Shown here one piece after another: positions 6,860 to 8,383 of a stretch of DNA of 8,383 bases. The translations under genes were made by a program, and so were the position numbers. The stretch comes from Planctomycetota bacterium (GTDB taxonomy: Bacteria; Planctomycetota; MHYJ01; JACPRB01). The notes under the pieces are model-generated. The model was not told where the DNA came from, ran no database searches, and saw only the letters and a program-made list of their open reading frames with translations. Positions within the stretch are counted from its first letter, which is position 1. Each line of letters opens with the position of its first letter. The DNA lies in contig JACQFK010000244.1 of NCBI GenBank assembly GCA_016200125.1, positions 1 through 8,383 on the forward strand. The letters are read 5' to 3'.

Positions 6860-6874
6860 TGCTGAATTTCAGCA
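6860..6874. promoter_or_regulatory. 15-bp perfect palindrome in the intergenic gap
   Basis: TGCTGAATTTCAGCA has two 7-base arms around a central T, 17 bases after the propeller stop codon and 50 bases before the GntR start. No T-run follows and the loop would be very short, so it is a poor terminator. A protein binding site is a better fit. It differs in sequence from the GGTATAC element just downstream, so it would belong to a different regulator if it is used. Confidence 0.4.
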
Positions 6875-6897
6875 ACTACAGGCGGCCTTTGTCGTAA

Positions 6898-6915
6898 GGT
6901 ATACGGTATACCGTA
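6898..6915. promoter_or_regulatory. Putative GntR/FCD operator: tandem GGTATAC with overlapping palindromes
   Basis: GGTATAC occurs twice head to tail (6898-6904 and 6905-6911). The same bases form a 15-bp palindrome, GGTATACGGTATACC (6898-6912), and overlap a 14-bp one, TACGGTATACCGTA (6902-6915). Known operators of FCD-type GntR regulators share this core: E. coli NanR binds tandem GGTATA repeats, and UxuR/ExuR sites centre on GGTATACC. The element ends 9 bases before the start of an FCD-GntR gene, so autoregulation is the obvious reading. It also contains -10-like hexamers (TATACG 6900-6905, TATACC 6907-6912), so bound repressor could block the promoter. No clear -35 box was found. Binding is inferred, not shown. 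Confidence 0.68.
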
Positions 6916-6924
6916 GAGGCTTGC

Positions 6925-7581
6925 ATGAGCAACCAAGCCCTGTCGCCGATCCGCCGCAGCACCAGTCTCACCAAGGAAGTCATCGATCGGCTCCGGCAGG
7001 CGATTCTCAGCGGCGAACTCGAGGAAGGCGCGTCGCTGCCCGAGGCCCAGACCGCCGCGAAGCTGGGCGTGAGCCGCGTCCCCGTGCGCGAGGCGCTCGT
7101 CGAGCTGGAGCGGCAGGGGCTCGTCGAATTCGACCGCAACGGCCGCGCCTGCGTCCGCGCCTTCACGGACGACGACGTCGCCGAGCTCATCAGCCTCCGC
7201 GCGGCGCTGCAGAGAATGGCGGCGCGTCTCGCCGCCTCGAAGCTCACGGAGGGCGACGTGGCCGCTCTCGAGGACATCCTGAACCGCGCCCGCGAAACCC
7301 AGGACCTCAGCGCCTTCAGCGCGCTCGACAGCGAGTTCCACGACCAGATCGTCGTCATCGCGCGCCACCGGCGCCTCCAGCGCCTCTGGGCCGACGTCCG
7401 CTCCCAGATGGAGCTCTGGCTCGCCCGCATCCACCGGCGCCGCGAAAGCACCCTGCACGACGTCCGGCAGGCCACCCTGCAGTCCCACCGCGAGATGATC
7501 GAGGTCCTCAAGACCCGCAAGCCCGAGCTTGCGGGCGACCTGATGGAGCGGCATTGCAGCTGGAAGGAACTCCCCACGTGA
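6925..7581 (+). CDS. GntR-family transcriptional regulator, FCD (FadR-type) subfamily
   Basis: The protein has 218 residues, normal for the subfamily. The N-terminal winged helix-turn-helix spans about 13-80, with VIDRLRQAILSGELEEGASLPE, then the recognition helix LGVSRVPVREALVELERQGLV and the wing. The C-terminal all-helical FCD ligand domain covers about 86-212. Its usual metal-ligand set is visible: Asp135 and His139 (LDSEFHD), His188 (SHREM) and His210 (MERHCSW). FCD regulators mostly sense small carboxylates, sugar acids or amino-acid-like molecules; which one here cannot be told. AGAGG at 6915-6919 is a fair ribosome site 5 bases before the ATG. A tandem GGTATAC element lies just upstream. 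The stop overlaps the GTG start of the next gene by four bases (GTGA), so the regulator and the second cytochrome-like protein are probably made from one message, which makes that gene the best target candidate. Confidence 0.93.
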   Translation: MSNQALSPIRRSTSLTKEVIDRLRQAILSGELEEGASLPEAQTAAKLGVSRVPVREALVELERQGLVEFDRNGRACVRAFTDDDVAELISLRAALQRMAARLAASKLTEGDVAALEDILNRARETQDLSAFSALDSEFHDQIVVIARHRRLQRLWADVRSQMELWLARIHRRRESTLHDVRQATLQSHREMIEVLKTRKPELAGDLMERHCSWKELPT

Positions 7582-8383
7582 AACGCTTCGCCCTGATCCT
7601 GGCGCTGCTTCCGCTCGGCGCGCTCCGCGCTCAAGAGTCGGACCCGGAAGGCGTCGAGTTCTTCGAGAAGAAGATCCGGCCCGTCCTCGTCGACCGCTGT
7701 TACTCCTGCCACAGCGCCGAGGCGAAGAAGATCAAGGGCAACCTCTGGCTCGACTCCCGCGAGGGCGTCCTCAAGGGCGGCGATCTCGGCCCGTCGATCG
7801 TCCCCGGCGATTCCGAAAAGAGCCTCCTCATCAAGGCGATCCGCTATCTAGACCAGGATCTCAAGATGCCGCCCAAGGGGCGGCTCTCGAACGACGTCGT
7901 CGCCGACTTCGTCGCGTGGGTCAAACGGGGCGCGCCTGACCCGCGCGCGAAGTCGGGGACGGCGAAGTCGGGCATCGATCTCGAGGCCGGCCGCAAGTGG
8001 TGGGCCTTCCAGCTCCCCCGGGAGCGGCCCCTGCCCGAGGTCAAGGCGAAGGCCTGGCCCCGCTCGCCCCTCGACCGCTTCATCCTCGCGAAGCTCGAGG
8101 AGAAGGGGCTCGCCCCCGCGCCGGCCGCCGACAAGCGCACCCTGATCCGCCGCGCCGCGCTGGATCTCACGGGCCTCCCGCCGAAGCCCGAGGAGGTCGA
8201 GGCCTTCCTGGCGGACGACTCGCCCGAGGCCTTCGCGAAGGTCGTGGACCGCCTCCTCGCCCTTCCGCAGTACGGCGAGAAGTGGGGCCGCCACTGGCTC
8301 GACGTCGCCCGCTACACCGACTCCGGCGACGCGCGCGGCATGTTCGGCAACGAGGACGTCGGCGAGGCCTGGCGCTACCGCGA
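7578..8383 (+). CDS. Second PSCyt1-DUF1549 secreted cytochrome-like protein, 3' end beyond the window
   Basis: A GTG at 7578 opens a frame that stays open to the right edge (268 full codons). The translation begins with a signal peptide (KRFALILALLPLGALRA, cleavage near residue 18), then QESDPEGVEFFEKKIRP, heme motif CYSCH (41-45), DSREG, and distal Met97 in KMPPKGR, which together make a complete PSCyt1 domain. DUF1549 starts near 155 (SPLDRFILAKLEEKGL) and reaches WGRHWLDVARY and EAWRYR at the edge. It is a paralogue of the 278-3082 gene, with close similarity throughout the shared part and two exact DNA blocks. The start is well supported: GGAAGGA at 7562-7568, signal peptide directly after the GTG, and the GTGA overlap with the GntR stop. 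No ATG fits the signal peptide. A DUF1553 domain and a DUF1501 partner are expected past the edge but cannot be seen. Confidence 0.92.
   Translation, partial: MKRFALILALLPLGALRAQESDPEGVEFFEKKIRPVLVDRCYSCHSAEAKKIKGNLWLDSREGVLKGGDLGPSIVPGDSEKSLLIKAIRYLDQDLKMPPKGRLSNDVVADFVAWVKRGAPDPRAKSGTAKSGIDLEAGRKWWAFQLPRERPLPEVKAKAWPRSPLDRFILAKLEEKGLAPAPAADKRTLIRRAALDLTGLPPKPEEVEAFLADDSPEAFAKVVDRLLALPQYGEKWGRHWLDVARYTDSGDARGMFGNEDVGEAWRYR
7654..7681 (+). repeat. 28-bp exact block shared by the two cytochrome-like genes, copy 2
   Basis: This is the direct-orientation partner of 351-378, lying 7303 bases downstream, within the second PSCyt1 domain. Confidence 0.8.
8283..8313 (+). repeat. 31-bp exact block shared by the two cytochrome-like genes, copy 2
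   Basis: This is the direct-orientation partner of 995-1025, 7288 bases downstream, inside the partial second gene. Confidence 0.8.

Noticed and set aside
6860..6874. Rho-independent terminator after the propeller gene
   Set aside because: The palindrome has short arms, almost no loop and no following T-run.
3586..7554. Antisense open frame of 1322 codons on the - strand
   Set aside because: It runs opposite to four well-supported genes and through the regulatory gap. Its composition is skewed with no domain signature, so it is a GC-bias artefact.
1..8383. Mobile element, CRISPR array, tRNA or rRNA
   Set aside because: No transposase or integrase motifs, no regularly spaced repeats and no tRNA-like cloverleaf were noticed by eye; nearly all bases are used by the eight listed genes.

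Overview
The window is a GC-rich, densely packed bacterial segment with every supported gene on the + strand. The gene families point to Planctomycetota or a close relative in the PVC group. It holds PSCyt1/DUF1549/DUF1553 'planctomycete cytochrome' proteins, a DUF1501 sulfatase-like Tat protein directly downstream of one of them, a secreted PQQ-type beta-propeller, and the C-terminus of a squalene-cyclase-like alpha/alpha toroid protein. This assignment comes from protein families only; no rRNA or other phylogenetic marker is present.

Layout. (1) 1-281: C-terminal end of a prenyltransferase/squalene-oxidase-repeat protein whose stop overlaps the next start (ATGA). (2) 278-3082: secreted c-type-cytochrome-like protein with PSCyt1, DUF1549 and DUF1553 domains and a golvesin/xanthan-lyase-type beta domain inserted in the middle. 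(3) 3091-4509: its usual partner, a DUF1501 protein with a Tat signal. (4) 4531-5508: a membrane-anchored SGNH/GDSL hydrolase, apparently started by a consensus -10 box placed so that its mRNA could be leaderless. (5) 5530-6843: secreted PQQ-like beta-propeller. (6) 6844-6924: the only real intergenic gap, with two palindromic elements; one is a tandem GGTATAC repeat that looks like a GntR/FCD operator. (7) 6925-7581: a GntR-family FCD-domain repressor. (8) 7578 to beyond the right edge: a second PSCyt1/DUF1549 protein that begins at a GTG overlapping the repressor's stop. An ATG-only gene call would miss it.

How the genes may work together (inference). The first block looks like one co-transcribed envelope module: a heme protein with a possible glycan-binding insert, a sulfatase-fold partner, an esterase/deacetylase-type SGNH enzyme and a propeller. 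This would fit extracellular processing of a carbohydrate or similar polymer, but no substrate can be read from the sequence. The second block starts with a repressor that probably controls itself and, by translational coupling, the second cytochrome-type protein. FCD regulators usually sense small carboxylates or sugar acids, so this block may be induced by a breakdown product. No mobile element, CRISPR array, tRNA or rRNA was seen, and no gene-free stretch is longer than about 80 bases.
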